64,000 nt of DNA from assembly GCF_019430885.1 (NCBI RefSeq), contig NZ_JAHYBZ010000010.1:163781-227780 (forward strand). The letters run 5' to 3'. The notes beneath the pieces were generated by a model. That model was given only the letters and a program-made list of their open reading frames with translations, searched no databases and was not told the origin of the DNA. The DNA comes from Roseomonas alba. Lineage in GTDB: Bacteria; Pseudomonadota; Alphaproteobacteria; Acetobacterales; Acetobacteraceae. This document shows, in pieces, positions 34,691-43,937 of this stretch (position 1 is its first letter; the number at the start of each line of letters is the position of its first letter). The position numbers and the translations under genes were made by a program.

Positions 34691-35512
34691 TCAGCGATCT
34701 TTCCAGACGGGTCGGCGCTTCTCCAGAAAGGCGGCGATCCCCTCCGCGGCGTCGTGCGCCATCAGGTTTTCCGTCATCACGCAGGCGGCCGTGCGATAGG
34801 CCTCGGCCAGCGGCCTGTCCACCTGACGGTAGAAGCCCGCCTTGCCCATGCGTATCGTCAATGCCGATCGCGCCGCAATGCGTTGCGCCAGATCATGGGC
34901 GGTGGCCATCAGCGCATCCGCCGGCACGACCCGGTTCACCAGGCCCAGCCGCAAGGCTTCCGCCGCCGGGACCATCTCGCCGAGCAACAGCATCTCCATC
35001 GCCGCCTTGCGCGGCACCGCGCGCGCCAGGGCTACCGCCGGCGTGGAGCAGAACAGCCCGATATCGACCCCCGGCGTGCAGAAGCGTGCCGGTTCCGCCG
35101 CAACGGCCAGGTCGCAGGTCGCCACCAGTTGGCACCCTGCCGCCGTCGCCACCCCCTGCACCGCCGCAACCACCGGCTGCGGCAGCGCCGTGATGGCCTG
35201 CATGACGCGCGAACACGTCTCCATCGTGCGGTCGAAGAAGCCGCGCCCGCCATCGGCATCGGCCCGATGAGCGGTCAGTTCCCGCAGATCATGCCCGGCG
35301 CAGAAGACCGGCCCGGCCGCGGCCAGGATCACGCAGCGCACGGACGCATCCTCGCCGATTTCGGCCAGGGCGGCCTCCAGCAGGTCCAGCATTGGCAGCG
35401 ACAGGCTGTTGCGCTGCGCCGGGCGGTTCAGCGTCAGCACCGTCACGCCGCTCGCCCCCCCCTCCCGCAGCAGCATCGGGGCTGCGGTCCCCATCTCCGT
35501 TGCCGCGCTCAT
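34691..35512 (-). CDS. Enoyl-CoA hydratase/isomerase (crotonase) family protein
   Basis: The 273-residue crotonase begins MSAATEMGTAAPML; ATG 35512 follows GGAGGAAGC, while the longer open frame is not supported. It has the oxyanion-hole motif FCAGHDLRELT (about 71-81) and the VQGVATAAGCQLVATCDLAVA strand-helix. The second catalytic region reads FCTPGVDIGLFCSTPAVALA, where a canonical hydratase has Glu; this is the ECHDC3-like pattern and may mean an isomerase or a different crotonase reaction. It is the first gene of the operon with the acyl-CoA synthetase (11 bases apart). Confidence 0.88.
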   Translation of the reverse strand: MSAATEMGTAAPMLLREGGASGVTVLTLNRPAQRNSLSLPMLDLLEAALAEIGEDASVRCVILAAAGPVFCAGHDLRELTAHRADADGGRGFFDRTMETCSRVMQAITALPQPVVAAVQGVATAAGCQLVATCDLAVAAEPARFCTPGVDIGLFCSTPAVALARAVPRKAAMEMLLLGEMVPAAEALRLGLVNRVVPADALMATAHDLAQRIAARSALTIRMGKAGFYRQVDRPLAEAYRTAACVMTENLMAHDAAEGIAAFLEKRRPVWKDR

Positions 35513-35641
35513 GGCCCAGCTTCCTCCGCTGTCTCCGCGGTAGAGTAGCGCGCGCGGGGCGCAGCTAGAAGCGGTCCAGCCCTTGCCGGGCGTCCCGCTT
35601 CGGGCCAGCCTGCCCCCATTGGTGATACCCGAGGGGAAAGC

Positions 35642-36556
35642 ATGGCCTGGACTGCGCACACCATCATTCAGAACGGCAAGGCCATTCCCTTCGAGGAAGC
35701 GCGTATCCATCCGCTGGCTGTCGGCCTCGCCTATGGTGCCTCGGTCTTCGAGGGCATCCGCGCCTACATCAATCCGGTCACGAAGCGCCTGTCGGTCTTC
35801 CGGCTCGAGGAACATCTCGTGCGGCTCGACCAGGGCATGAAGTTCATGCGTTTCGACGACCCGCCCTCGCGCGACGAGTTGCGCCAAGGCGTGCTCGATT
35901 CGGTGAAGGCCAATGCACCGGACGACGATGCCTATATCCGGCTGCAGGTGCACATCGAAAGCCTCGGCAACCAGTCCACCACGGGTAAGGTCGGCTGGGT
36001 CTGCGCCGCCATCCCGCGGGAACGCTCGCCCAAGCGGACCAGCGGGCTCGCCCTCGGCGTCTCATCCTGGACGCGCATCGCCGACAACACCACGCCGGCG
36101 CGCATCAAGGCGACGGCGAACTACCACGCCGGGCGCATCGCCACGCTGCAATCCAAGGCCGACGGCTATGACGCGCCCATCCTGCTGACGCGCGAAGGCA
36201 AGGTCAGCGAATCCGCCGGCGCCTGCCTGTGCCTGGTGCGCGACGGCGTCATGATCACGCCCGCCCGCGACAGCGACATCCTGGAAAGCGTGACGCGCAC
36301 CACCGTCATGCAACTCGCCGCGGAACTCGGCGTACCGGTCGAGGAGCGCCGCGCCGACCGCTCCGAGCTCTATGTCGCCGACGAGGTGTTCCTCTGCGGC
36401 ACCGGGCAGGAGCTGGTGCCGGTGGCGACCATCGACCGGCTGCCGGTCGGCGACGGGAAGCCGGGGGCGATCACGATGAAGCTTCAGGAAGCCTACGAAT
36501 CCGTCGTGCGCGGGACGACGGACGCCCATGCGGAATGGCGCACACCCGTGGTCTGA
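35642..36556 (+). CDS. ilvE: Branched-chain amino acid aminotransferase
   Basis: The 304-residue class IV PLP enzyme has the opening LAYGASVFEGIRAY and Lys156 (ARIKATANYHAGR) as the PLP Schiff-base Lys. The C-terminal part has ESAGACLCLVRDGVM and DEVFLCGTGQELVPV. It interconverts leucine, isoleucine and valine with their 2-oxo acids. ATG 35642 follows GAGGGGAAAG at good spacing. It is divergent from the crotonase operon, 129 bases apart, and followed by a hairpin terminator. Confidence 0.92.
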   Translation: MAWTAHTIIQNGKAIPFEEARIHPLAVGLAYGASVFEGIRAYINPVTKRLSVFRLEEHLVRLDQGMKFMRFDDPPSRDELRQGVLDSVKANAPDDDAYIRLQVHIESLGNQSTTGKVGWVCAAIPRERSPKRTSGLALGVSSWTRIADNTTPARIKATANYHAGRIATLQSKADGYDAPILLTREGKVSESAGACLCLVRDGVMITPARDSDILESVTRTTVMQLAAELGVPVEERRADRSELYVADEVFLCGTGQELVPVATIDRLPVGDGKPGAITMKLQEAYESVVRGTTDAHAEWRTPVV

Positions 36557-36595
36557 GCCGGCGCATCGGACAGGCGCCGTGCCACGCCCGGCTCA
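36554..36595 (+). terminator. Nested hairpin after ilvE
   Basis: An outer stem TGAGCCGG/CCGGCTCA (the first TGA is the stop codon) encloses an inner stem CGGCGC/GCGCCG. There is no T-run. Confidence 0.5.
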
Positions 36596-36810
36596 CGGTG
36601 CCCGCCCGGGAAGCGACGCCATGGTGCGGCGCCCCGAACCGCAGAACTGATCACGAAAGCGCTGCGGTCGAATTCATCGCGCCCCGGTCGCCATGCCCGC
36701 GTGGCGGGCAGATGCCAGTACGGATCTGCGGTTTTCCCCGCATTCCCACCTTGTTGCACGGGCGGCCGGCATGGTGGTCTGCGCACGACACGAACACAGG
36801 AGATGGCGGC

Positions 36811-38376
36811 ATGCCAAGACGATCCCGGACGCGATGGCTCCCGATGCTGGGGCTGCTCGGCAGCCTCCTGCCGGGGGTGCCACAGGCCCAGACATTGTCG
36901 GCGGTGCTGGAGGCCGAGATCGTCACGCTCGATCCGCATTTCACGCCGGCCTACATCACCCGCACCTTCGGCTACATGGTCTTCGACACGCTCTTCGCGA
37001 TGAACGCGGCGGGCGAGGTGAAGCCGCAGATGGTGGACCGCTGGACGGCCTCGTCCGACGGCCTGACCTGGACCTTCACGCTGCGCGACGGGCTGAAATG
37101 GCATGACGGCGCGGATGTGACGGCGACAGATGCCGTTGCCTCCCTGCAGCGCTGGTTCACGCGCAGCGCGCTGGGCGGGCGGCTCGGCCGCGCCACCGCG
37201 TCGCTCGAAGTGCGCGATCCCAAGACCTTCGTGCTGACGCTGAGCCAGCCCTTCGGCCTGGTACTGGAGACGCTCGGTACCACGTCCTCGCCAGGCCCCT
37301 TCATGATGCCCGCGCGGCTCGCCGCGACGCCCGGCACGGAACGCATCCCGGAGATCATCGGGTCCGGCCCGTTCGTCTTCAGCCGGGCCGACCATCGCCC
37401 CGGCGACCGCATGCTGCTGCGCCGCAACGCCGCCTATGTGCCGCGCAGTGAGCCGGCCGACCACCTGTCCGGCGGCAAGGTGGTGCGCATCGACGCGCTC
37501 GACATCCGCGTGATCCCGGACGGGGCGACGGTCGTCAACGCCATGCGCTCGGGCGAGATCGACTACATGCAGTACGCGCCCTTCGACATGCTCTCCGCGC
37601 TGGAACGCGACCGGCGCATCTCGCTGATGAATTTCCAAGGGCTCGAGCAGTTCACCGGGCATTACCGCACCAATGCCGCGTCGGGACCTTTCTCCGACCC
37701 CGCGATCCGCCGCGTGCTGCTGTCCCTGGTGGACCAAACCGAGGTGATGACCGGCATGGGCCTCACCGACCGCTATTCGCGGAGCTGCAACGCCTTCTTC
37801 ATCTGCGGTTCGCCCTATGAGAACGAGGTCGGCACCGAGCCGATGCGCAACCCGTCCATCGAGGCGGCGCGCGCGGCGCTGCGCCAGACCAGCTACAATG
37901 GCGAGCCTGTCATCGTGCTCGTGGCGAACGACCTGGAGGCACCGAAGATCTCCTCGGAGATCCTTGCCGACCGGCTGCGCCGGGCGGGCTTCACCGTGGA
38001 CATGCAGGTGATGGACTGGGCCTCGGTGCTCGCCCGCCGCACACGGCGCGAGGGCTGGTCGGTGTTCGGCGTGCATGCACTCGGCGTCGATCTGCACAAC
38101 CCGCTGACCAATTCGGTCATCGGCTTCAACTGCACCGGCGCGACCACCGGCGGCTTCCATTGCCAGGAAGCGCTGACGCCGCTGTTCGACGCCTTCGCCG
38201 CCGCCCCGACGCTCGCCGAGCGCCAGCGCATCGCCGGCGAGATCCAGGGCATCGTCTATGGCCAGGCGATGGCCGTGCCCTGGGGCCAGTTCGCGCAGCC
38301 GGCCGCCTATCGGTCTCAGTTGCGCAATCTGATCCCGTCGGCAATTCCTCTCTTCTGGAATGTGGAGAAGCAGTAG
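36811..38376 (+). CDS. Family 5 (peptide/opine) ABC transporter substrate-binding protein
   Basis: The 521-residue protein has a signal peptide (MPRRSRTRWLPMLGLLGSLL, cleavage after AQA) and the SBP family 5 fold. Typical motifs are IVTLDPHFTPAYITRTFGYMV, the WTFTLRDGLKWHDGADVTA region, and the end region QGIVYGQAMAVPWGQF. Family members bind peptides, opines, or nickel and haem. The GMC oxidoreductase begins 6 bases after its stop codon; no DppB/C/D/F-type permease genes are in the window. ATG 36811 follows AGGAGA. Confidence 0.9.
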   Translation: MPRRSRTRWLPMLGLLGSLLPGVPQAQTLSAVLEAEIVTLDPHFTPAYITRTFGYMVFDTLFAMNAAGEVKPQMVDRWTASSDGLTWTFTLRDGLKWHDGADVTATDAVASLQRWFTRSALGGRLGRATASLEVRDPKTFVLTLSQPFGLVLETLGTTSSPGPFMMPARLAATPGTERIPEIIGSGPFVFSRADHRPGDRMLLRRNAAYVPRSEPADHLSGGKVVRIDALDIRVIPDGATVVNAMRSGEIDYMQYAPFDMLSALERDRRISLMNFQGLEQFTGHYRTNAASGPFSDPAIRRVLLSLVDQTEVMTGMGLTDRYSRSCNAFFICGSPYENEVGTEPMRNPSIEAARAALRQTSYNGEPVIVLVANDLEAPKISSEILADRLRRAGFTVDMQVMDWASVLARRTRREGWSVFGVHALGVDLHNPLTNSVIGFNCTGATTGGFHCQEALTPLFDAFAAAPTLAERQRIAGEIQGIVYGQAMAVPWGQFAQPAAYRSQLRNLIPSAIPLFWNVEKQ

Positions 38377-38381
38377 TCGCG

Positions 38382-39947
38382 ATGTATGACGTGATCGTGG
38401 TGGGCGCCGGTTCGGCCGGCGCCCCGCTCGCTGCGCGGCTGTCCGAGGATCCCGGGCGCCGCGTCCTGCTGCTCGAAGCCGGGCGTGACTGGCGCGCCGC
38501 CGAGGCGCCGCACGCGTTGCGCAGCGCCAACATCATCCCCTTCATGCACCAACCCTCGCACCAGGCGGAATGGCAGTGGCCCGGGCTGCTGACACGGCGA
38601 ACCAAGGCGCAGGATCCGAAATTCTACTGGCGCGGCAAGGCGCTGGGCGGATCCTCCACGGTCAATGCGCAGATCGCCATTCGCGGCGTGCCTGCTGCCT
38701 TCGACGGCTGGGCCGAGGCCGGCTGCGAAGGCTGGGCCGGGTCCGATGTGCTGCCGCTGTTCGACGCCATCGAGGACGATGCCGATACCGGCGTTGCGCC
38801 GGGTGTGCGCAAGGGTGGGCCGCTGCCGGTCTGGCGCATGCCGGCGGAACTCTGGGGCTCCGTGGATCGTGCGTTGCGCGATGCGGCACTCGCCGATGGC
38901 TATGCCTGGAAGGCGGATCTGAACGCACCGGAGGGCGAAGGGGTCTCCTGCTACCCGATCAATCTGCGGGACGGAAAGCGCATCACGACCAACGACGGCT
39001 ATCTGGAACCGGCGCGCGGGCGGGCGAACCTGACCATCCGCGGCGAGGCGATGGTCGATCGCGTGCTGTTCGACGGCAGGCAGGCGCGCGGTGTGCGGGT
39101 ACGCTTCGGCGATGGGCCATGGGAGGAGATCGCGGCACGCGAGGTGGTGCTGTCGGCCGGCGCGATCCACAGCCCGACCATCCTGCTGCGGTCCGGCATC
39201 GGGCCGGCGGCGGAACTCGCCGCGCTGGGCATTCCGGTGCTGCATGACCTGCCGGCGGTCGGGCGCAACCTGATGGATCATCCGATCCTGCGGGCGACGC
39301 TCGCGCTCAAGCCCGACCATGTCGCGCGCGGACGCGATGCGCGCCACACCAATTGCTGCCTCACCTACAGCAGCGGGCTGGCCGGCGGGGCCGAACGCGA
39401 CATGATCATGATTGCCTTCAACCATCGCGGCGTCACCGATGACGACCTGCCGTCCTCCTCAGGCGCGATCGGGCTGTCGCTGTATGACGCCTATGCGCGC
39501 GGGTCGGTGCGGCTGACCTCTGCCAATCCGGACGCGCAGCCGGTGGTCGAGGAGAACATGCTCGACGACCCTGCGGACCTGCTGCGCATGCGGGATGGGG
39601 TGAAGCGACTGGCACGGCTCGTGGCGCGCGATGCGGTGACGGGCATCGCGGAACGCATCACCTTCTGCGAGACCGAACTCAGCCTGGCCGAGGCGGCTGC
39701 GCTGCCGGACGCCGAACTGGACCAGGTGATGCTGGAACAGGCGGGCGACATCCAGCATGCCGCCGGCACTTGCAAGATGACGGCGCATGAGGATCCGCGC
39801 GGCGTGGTCGATCCCGATCTGCGCGTCCGCGGGGTCGAGGGCCTGCGCGTGGCGGATGCTTCGATCATGCCGACGGATTGCCGGGCGAACCTGCACTTCA
39901 CCTGCGTGATGATCGGGGAGAATCTGGCGCGACGAATGCGCGCGTGA
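38382..39947 (+). CDS. GMC family FAD-dependent oxidoreductase
   Basis: The 521-residue flavoprotein has the FAD motif VIVVGAGSAGAPLAARL at the N-terminus, the GMC signature WRGKALGGSSTVNAQIAIRG near 85-105, and the C-terminal active-site pair: His in QHAAGTCKM and the NLHFTCVMIGEN segment. It oxidises an alcohol to an aldehyde (choline, aryl-alcohol or polyethylene-glycol type). It follows the family 5 binding protein by 6 bases, suggesting that the imported solute carries a primary alcohol; this is inference. Expected cytoplasmic, as no signal peptide is visible. Confidence 0.92.
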   Translation: MYDVIVVGAGSAGAPLAARLSEDPGRRVLLLEAGRDWRAAEAPHALRSANIIPFMHQPSHQAEWQWPGLLTRRTKAQDPKFYWRGKALGGSSTVNAQIAIRGVPAAFDGWAEAGCEGWAGSDVLPLFDAIEDDADTGVAPGVRKGGPLPVWRMPAELWGSVDRALRDAALADGYAWKADLNAPEGEGVSCYPINLRDGKRITTNDGYLEPARGRANLTIRGEAMVDRVLFDGRQARGVRVRFGDGPWEEIAAREVVLSAGAIHSPTILLRSGIGPAAELAALGIPVLHDLPAVGRNLMDHPILRATLALKPDHVARGRDARHTNCCLTYSSGLAGGAERDMIMIAFNHRGVTDDDLPSSSGAIGLSLYDAYARGSVRLTSANPDAQPVVEENMLDDPADLLRMRDGVKRLARLVARDAVTGIAERITFCETELSLAEAAALPDAELDQVMLEQAGDIQHAAGTCKMTAHEDPRGVVDPDLRVRGVEGLRVADASIMPTDCRANLHFTCVMIGENLARRMRA

Positions 39948-39955
39948 GACGCGGC

Positions 39956-39978
39956 CCGGAGGGGCGAGGCCCCTCCGG
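39956..39978. terminator. Bidirectional hairpin of the repeat family (copy J)
   Basis: A perfect 10-base stem CCGGAGGGGC/GCCCCTCCGG with loop GAG lies between the convergent GMC and acyl-CoA ligase stop codons. It matches hairpin 1 of the two-hairpin module. Confidence 0.7.
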
Positions 39979-39985
39979 CTCCACA

Positions 39986-42037
39986 TCAGGTCAGCACCGC
40001 CAGCGCATCCGCGGCGCGTGCCCCCTGCCCTTCCGGCATGACGAAGACCGGGTTGATCTCCGCCGTCACCAGGCGATTGTCGAGAGCCTCGCCCATGCGG
40101 GCAAAGGCGAGGACCGTGTCGATCAGCGACGCGACGTCGGCCTTCGGCCGGCCGCGGAAGCCTTGCAGCAGCGTCGCGCCACGGAGTTCGGCGAGCATCG
40201 ATTCCGCCTCGGCCCGGTCGATCGGCAGCAGGCGCAGGGCGGTGTCGTGGAAGACCTCCGCCGCGACGCCACCCATGCCGAGCAGAATCGCGGTGCCGAG
40301 ATGCGGGTCGCGCTGCAGGCCGAGGATGACCTCCACACCGCCGCGCAACTGTTCCTGGACCAGCAGGCCCTCCGGAGCACGGCCGGTCGCTGCGGTGACG
40401 CGGGCGATCATGGCCGCGCCCTCGGCCGCGACATCGGCGGGCTTCACGCCGACGCGCACGCCGCCGACATCGCTCTTGTGCGCGAGGTGGCGGGAGAGCG
40501 CCTTCAGCACGACCGTCTCGCCGAGGGTCGCGGCAGCGGCCGCAGCCTCTTCCGGCGTCGCGCAGGCGACCTCGCGCACCGGCGTGACGCCGAAGCGGGC
40601 GAAGAGGGCCTTGCTCTCCGCCTCATCCAGCGGACCCGACGGGAGGTCCACAGGCGCTTCCGGCGCAGTGGCTGGCGCGGCGAGCGGCGCGGGCGGCACC
40701 AGCGCTGCGAGCATCGTCGCGGCGGCTTCCGGCGCGCTCACCGCCGGGATGCCCTGGCGCTGCAACGCCGCGCCGATCGCCGGCGCATGCGGGCTGAGAT
40801 AGGCGATCACCGGCTTGTCGCTGATCGCCTGCCCCGCGGCGATGGCATCCGCGGCCAGACGCGGCTGCGCCAGCGCCGAGGAACCGACCACCACGGCGAG
40901 CGCATCATAGGTCGGGCTTTCGAGCAGCGCAGCGATGGCGCCGTTCATCACCTCGGACTTCAGGCCGGCGAGAGTGAGGTCGAGCGGGTTCGCCACGGCG
41001 ACCTCACCCGTCAGCGCGGCGAGGCGCTCGGCGGTCGCCGCATCGGGCGGCGGCAGTTCGAAGCCGGCCAGGCCGAAATTGTCCGCGAGCAGCGCGCCGG
41101 CGCCGCCGGTCGAGGTCAGCACGGCCACGCGCTTGCCGCGCACGAGGCGTCGCGTCGCGAGCGCCGAAGCGACGTCGAGCAGGTCGGAGAAGCGCTCCGC
41201 ACGAATGATGCCGAGCTGGCGGAACAGCGCGTCATACAGCCGGTCCGCGCCGGACAGCGCGCCGGTGTGGGAGATGGCGGCCTGCGCGCCGGCCTCGGAC
41301 CGCCCGACCTTGTAGGCGACCAGGCGCTTGCCCGCCGCCGCGGCCTTGCACGCGGCTGCACGGAACGCGTCCGGACGGCGGACGCCCTCGATGTAGAGGG
41401 CAATCACGTCGGTGCTGTCGTCACCCGCCAAATGGTCGACGACATCGGCGACGTCGATATCGGCCTCGTTGCCCGTCGCGACGAGCTGCGCGAAGCCGAT
41501 GCCCTGCGCCGCCCCGCGCGACAGCACCGCGCCCAGGATGCCGCCCGACTGCGACACCAGGGAGATGCGCCCGGCGGCGAGGTCTTCCACTTCCAGCGCA
41601 CCGGAGGCTGAGAGCACGATGCGGTCGGCAAGGTTCACCAGCCCGATCGTGTTCGGGCCGAGCAGGCGCATGCTGCCCGCCGCTTCCTTCAGCCGCGCCT
41701 GGCGGTCGCCGCCGTCGCCGCCGGTCTCGGCGAAACCGCCGGCGAGCACGACGGCCGCCGCCGCACCGCGGGCCGACAGGTCACGCACCGCATCCCCGGC
41801 GCGTTCGGCGCCGAGCAGCACGATGGCGACATCCGGTGCGTCCGGCAGGCTCGCGACATCAGGGTAGCAGCGCAGGCCACCGATTTCGGCGACGCGCGGA
41901 TTGACCGGCCAGATCGCGCCGCCGAAGCCATGGCGTTGCAGGTAGCCGACCGGGCGGCCCGTGGTCTTCGTAGGATCGGCGGAAGCACCGATGACGGCGA
42001 CGCTGCGCGGGCGCAGCAGGCGATCGAGGCCGCTCAT
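39986..42037 (-). CDS. ADP-forming acyl-CoA ligase (fused alpha-beta, acetate-CoA ligase family)
   Basis: The 683-residue protein joins a CoA-binding alpha part (SVAVIGASADPTKTTGRPVG near 12-31) to a beta part with an ATP-grasp domain (C-terminal third). The phosphorylated His lies in ISHTGALSGADRLYDALF. The enzyme makes acyl-CoA from acid, CoA and ATP with ADP release, or runs in reverse to make ATP. It starts at ATG 42037, which overlaps the hydratase stop (ATGA); the upstream part of the longer open frame belongs to another frame. The operon also holds a Bug-type binding protein and a crotonase. Confidence 0.92.
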   Translation of the reverse strand: MSGLDRLLRPRSVAVIGASADPTKTTGRPVGYLQRHGFGGAIWPVNPRVAEIGGLRCYPDVASLPDAPDVAIVLLGAERAGDAVRDLSARGAAAAVVLAGGFAETGGDGGDRQARLKEAAGSMRLLGPNTIGLVNLADRIVLSASGALEVEDLAAGRISLVSQSGGILGAVLSRGAAQGIGFAQLVATGNEADIDVADVVDHLAGDDSTDVIALYIEGVRRPDAFRAAACKAAAAGKRLVAYKVGRSEAGAQAAISHTGALSGADRLYDALFRQLGIIRAERFSDLLDVASALATRRLVRGKRVAVLTSTGGAGALLADNFGLAGFELPPPDAATAERLAALTGEVAVANPLDLTLAGLKSEVMNGAIAALLESPTYDALAVVVGSSALAQPRLAADAIAAGQAISDKPVIAYLSPHAPAIGAALQRQGIPAVSAPEAAATMLAALVPPAPLAAPATAPEAPVDLPSGPLDEAESKALFARFGVTPVREVACATPEEAAAAAATLGETVVLKALSRHLAHKSDVGGVRVGVKPADVAAEGAAMIARVTAATGRAPEGLLVQEQLRGGVEVILGLQRDPHLGTAILLGMGGVAAEVFHDTALRLLPIDRAEAESMLAELRGATLLQGFRGRPKADVASLIDTVLAFARMGEALDNRLVTAEINPVFVMPEGQGARAADALAVLT

Positions 42038-42822
42038 TTCTTCGACTTCGCGAGGAAGGCGGCGACCGAGGCGCGGTGCTCGCCGGTGGTGTAGCACATG
42101 GCCTGGGCCTTGGCGCCCTCGGCGAGGACGTCCTCGAAGCTCATCTCGAAGGTGCGGTCCATCACCGACTTCGCCAGCGCGATGGAGGCAAGCGAGCCCG
42201 CCGAGAGTTCGCGTGCCCAGCCTTCCGACGCGGGCAGCAGTTCCCCATCCGGGACAACGCGTTCGACCATGTTCATGGTCAGCGCCTCGGCCGCGCCGAC
42301 GCGGCGGCCGCTGAACACCAGCTCCTTCGCGCGGGCCAGGCCGACGCGGCGCGGCAGGAAATACATGCCGCCACCATCGGGGATCAGGCCTCGGGCGATG
42401 AAGCTCATGGTGAAATGCGCGCTCTCGGCGGCGACGATGAAGTCGCAGCACAGGGCGACGTCGGCGCCGAGGCCCGCCGCCGCACCGTTCACCGCGGCGA
42501 TGGTGGGCTTGGGGAAGTTATGCAGCAGCGCGACGGCGCGATGCGTGCGGCCCTGGCGGCGCCAGCCGTTGAAGGCCACGTCCTCCTGCGGGGCGCTCAG
42601 GCGCTGCTGCATGCCGCGCACATCGCCACCGGCACAGAAGGCAGTGCCGGTGCCGGTGACGACCAGGGCGCGGACCGCCGGATCGACGGCGGCGTTCTCC
42701 AGCGCGTCGATCATGAGGGCGCGCGTCGCGTCGTCGATGGCGTTGCGGCGATCGGGGCGGTTCAGGCGCAGCGTGGCGACGCCGTCGGTGACCGTCAGGA
42801 CGATCGGGGTTTCATCGGTCAT
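42034..42822 (-). CDS. Crotonase family protein (PaaG/isomerase-like)
   Basis: The 262-residue protein has the crotonase oxyanion hole in FCAGGDVRGM and a VNGAAAGLGADVALCCDF helix. The second half reads SFIARGLIPDGGGMYFLPRRVG, in which Asp of LIPD takes the place of the usual Glu, as in PaaG-like isomerases of phenylacetate metabolism. It is thus better read as an enoyl-CoA isomerase or hydratase of a ring- or unsaturated-acyl-CoA than as a plain hydratase. It is the middle gene of a LysR-linked operon, 15 bases after the Bug gene. Confidence 0.88.
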   Translation of the reverse strand: MTDETPIVLTVTDGVATLRLNRPDRRNAIDDATRALMIDALENAAVDPAVRALVVTGTGTAFCAGGDVRGMQQRLSAPQEDVAFNGWRRQGRTHRAVALLHNFPKPTIAAVNGAAAGLGADVALCCDFIVAAESAHFTMSFIARGLIPDGGGMYFLPRRVGLARAKELVFSGRRVGAAEALTMNMVERVVPDGELLPASEGWARELSAGSLASIALAKSVMDRTFEMSFEDVLAEGAKAQAMCYTTGEHRASVAAFLAKSKK

Positions 42823-42837
42823 GGCAAATGGGTCCTG

Positions 42838-43812
42838 TCATTCCACGCGGAGCTGGGCGCGTTCGACCACGCGACGCCAGCGGGCACGATCCTCGGCCAG
42901 CAGGGCGGCGAGGTCCTCGGGGCGGGCGCTCGGCGCGATCTCGTCCACGCCGTTCTCCGTGAGGCGGCGCTTCACCTCGGGGTCCGCCAACGTCGCGTTC
43001 AGGGCACGATGCAGGATGGCGATGCGGTCTGCCGGCGTGCCGGCGGTGGCGAGGATGGCGTACCAGGTGGCGGAATCGAGTTCGGGGAAACCCTGCTCGA
43101 CGCTGGTCGGCACGTTGGGCAGGGCGGCGGATCGCGTGCGTCCGGCAATGGCCAGCGCCCGCAGGCGCCCGGATTCGATATGCGGCTGCAGCGGTGCCGA
43201 GGCGTTGGTGAGGATGTCGAGCCGTCCGGCCAGCACATCGGTCAGTGCAGGGCCGGTGCCGCGGTAATGCACCGGGTCGAGTTCCACCCCGAGCACCACG
43301 CCGATCATCGCGCCCAGCGCGTGGCCGGTCGTGCCGACGCCAGGCGTACCGTAGCGCAGGGGATCGGAGGCGGCGCGCGCGACGCGCTGGAGATCCGCCA
43401 GCGTCTGCGCCGGCACCGAGGGATTCACCGTGATCACGTTCGGCGCGGCGCCGATGAAACCAACCGGCGCGAAGTCCTTCACCGGGTCATAGGGCAGGCG
43501 CGGCTGCACCAGGGAGGAGATCATGAAGCTGCCGCTTCCGGCGAGCAGCATGGTGTAGCCATCGGCCGGCGCCTTGGCGACCACGTCGTTGCCGATGAGG
43601 CCGCCGGCGCCGCCACGGTTCTCGACCACAACGGGATGGCCGAGGCGGGTGGCCATGCCCTCGGCGATCAGGCGGCCAACGATGTCGTTGCTGCCTCCGG
43701 CGGTGAACGGGATGATCAGGCGCAGCGGGCGGTCTGGGAAGGTGCCCTGCGCGAAGGTGGGGCGCGACAGGGGCAGCAGGGCAGCGAGCGCCAGGGCTTG
43801 GCGGCGGTTCAT
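42838..43812 (-). CDS. Bug (TctC) family tripartite-type substrate-binding protein
   Basis: The 324-residue protein has a signal peptide (MNRRQALALAALLPLS, cleavage after TFA), then the Bug opening FPDRPLRLIIPFTAGGSNDIV. The family motifs GGAGGLIGNDVVAKAPADGYT and YDPVKDFAPVGFI follow. Bug proteins bind carboxylates or aromatic acids for TctAB-like uptake. No TctA or TctB gene is in the window, so it is an orphan binding protein. The start at 43812 follows a strong AAGGAGG. It leads the operon with the crotonase and acyl-CoA ligase, so the ligand may be the acid that those enzymes degrade. Confidence 0.92.
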   Translation of the reverse strand: MNRRQALALAALLPLSRPTFAQGTFPDRPLRLIIPFTAGGSNDIVGRLIAEGMATRLGHPVVVENRGGAGGLIGNDVVAKAPADGYTMLLAGSGSFMISSLVQPRLPYDPVKDFAPVGFIGAAPNVITVNPSVPAQTLADLQRVARAASDPLRYGTPGVGTTGHALGAMIGVVLGVELDPVHYRGTGPALTDVLAGRLDILTNASAPLQPHIESGRLRALAIAGRTRSAALPNVPTSVEQGFPELDSATWYAILATAGTPADRIAILHRALNATLADPEVKRRLTENGVDEIAPSARPEDLAALLAEDRARWRRVVERAQLRVE

Positions 43813-43915
43813 GGACAGACCTCCTTGCCGGATTTCGGATGCCGGCATTGTCGAGATGCGGCCTGTCTGTGCCGATCTGCAGCGGCGGTCGAGGCTGGAA
43901 TCTTTGTCCTACCCC

Positions 43916-43926
43916 AACATCATGTT
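43916..43926. promoter_or_regulatory. Candidate LysR operator
   Basis: An 11-base inverted repeat AACAT-C-ATGTT, with partial outer extension (CC...GG), ends 11 bases before the LysR start codon and 104 bases before the divergent Bug start. It has the T-N11-A-like symmetry expected of a LysR site. Confidence 0.5.
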
Positions 43927-43937
43927 AGGCTACAGTG

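Noticed and set aside
42038..42451. Upstream extension of the acyl-CoA ligase to 42451
   Set aside because: That part is an out-of-frame reading of the crotonase gene, and the ATG at 42037 begins a proper CoA-binding domain.
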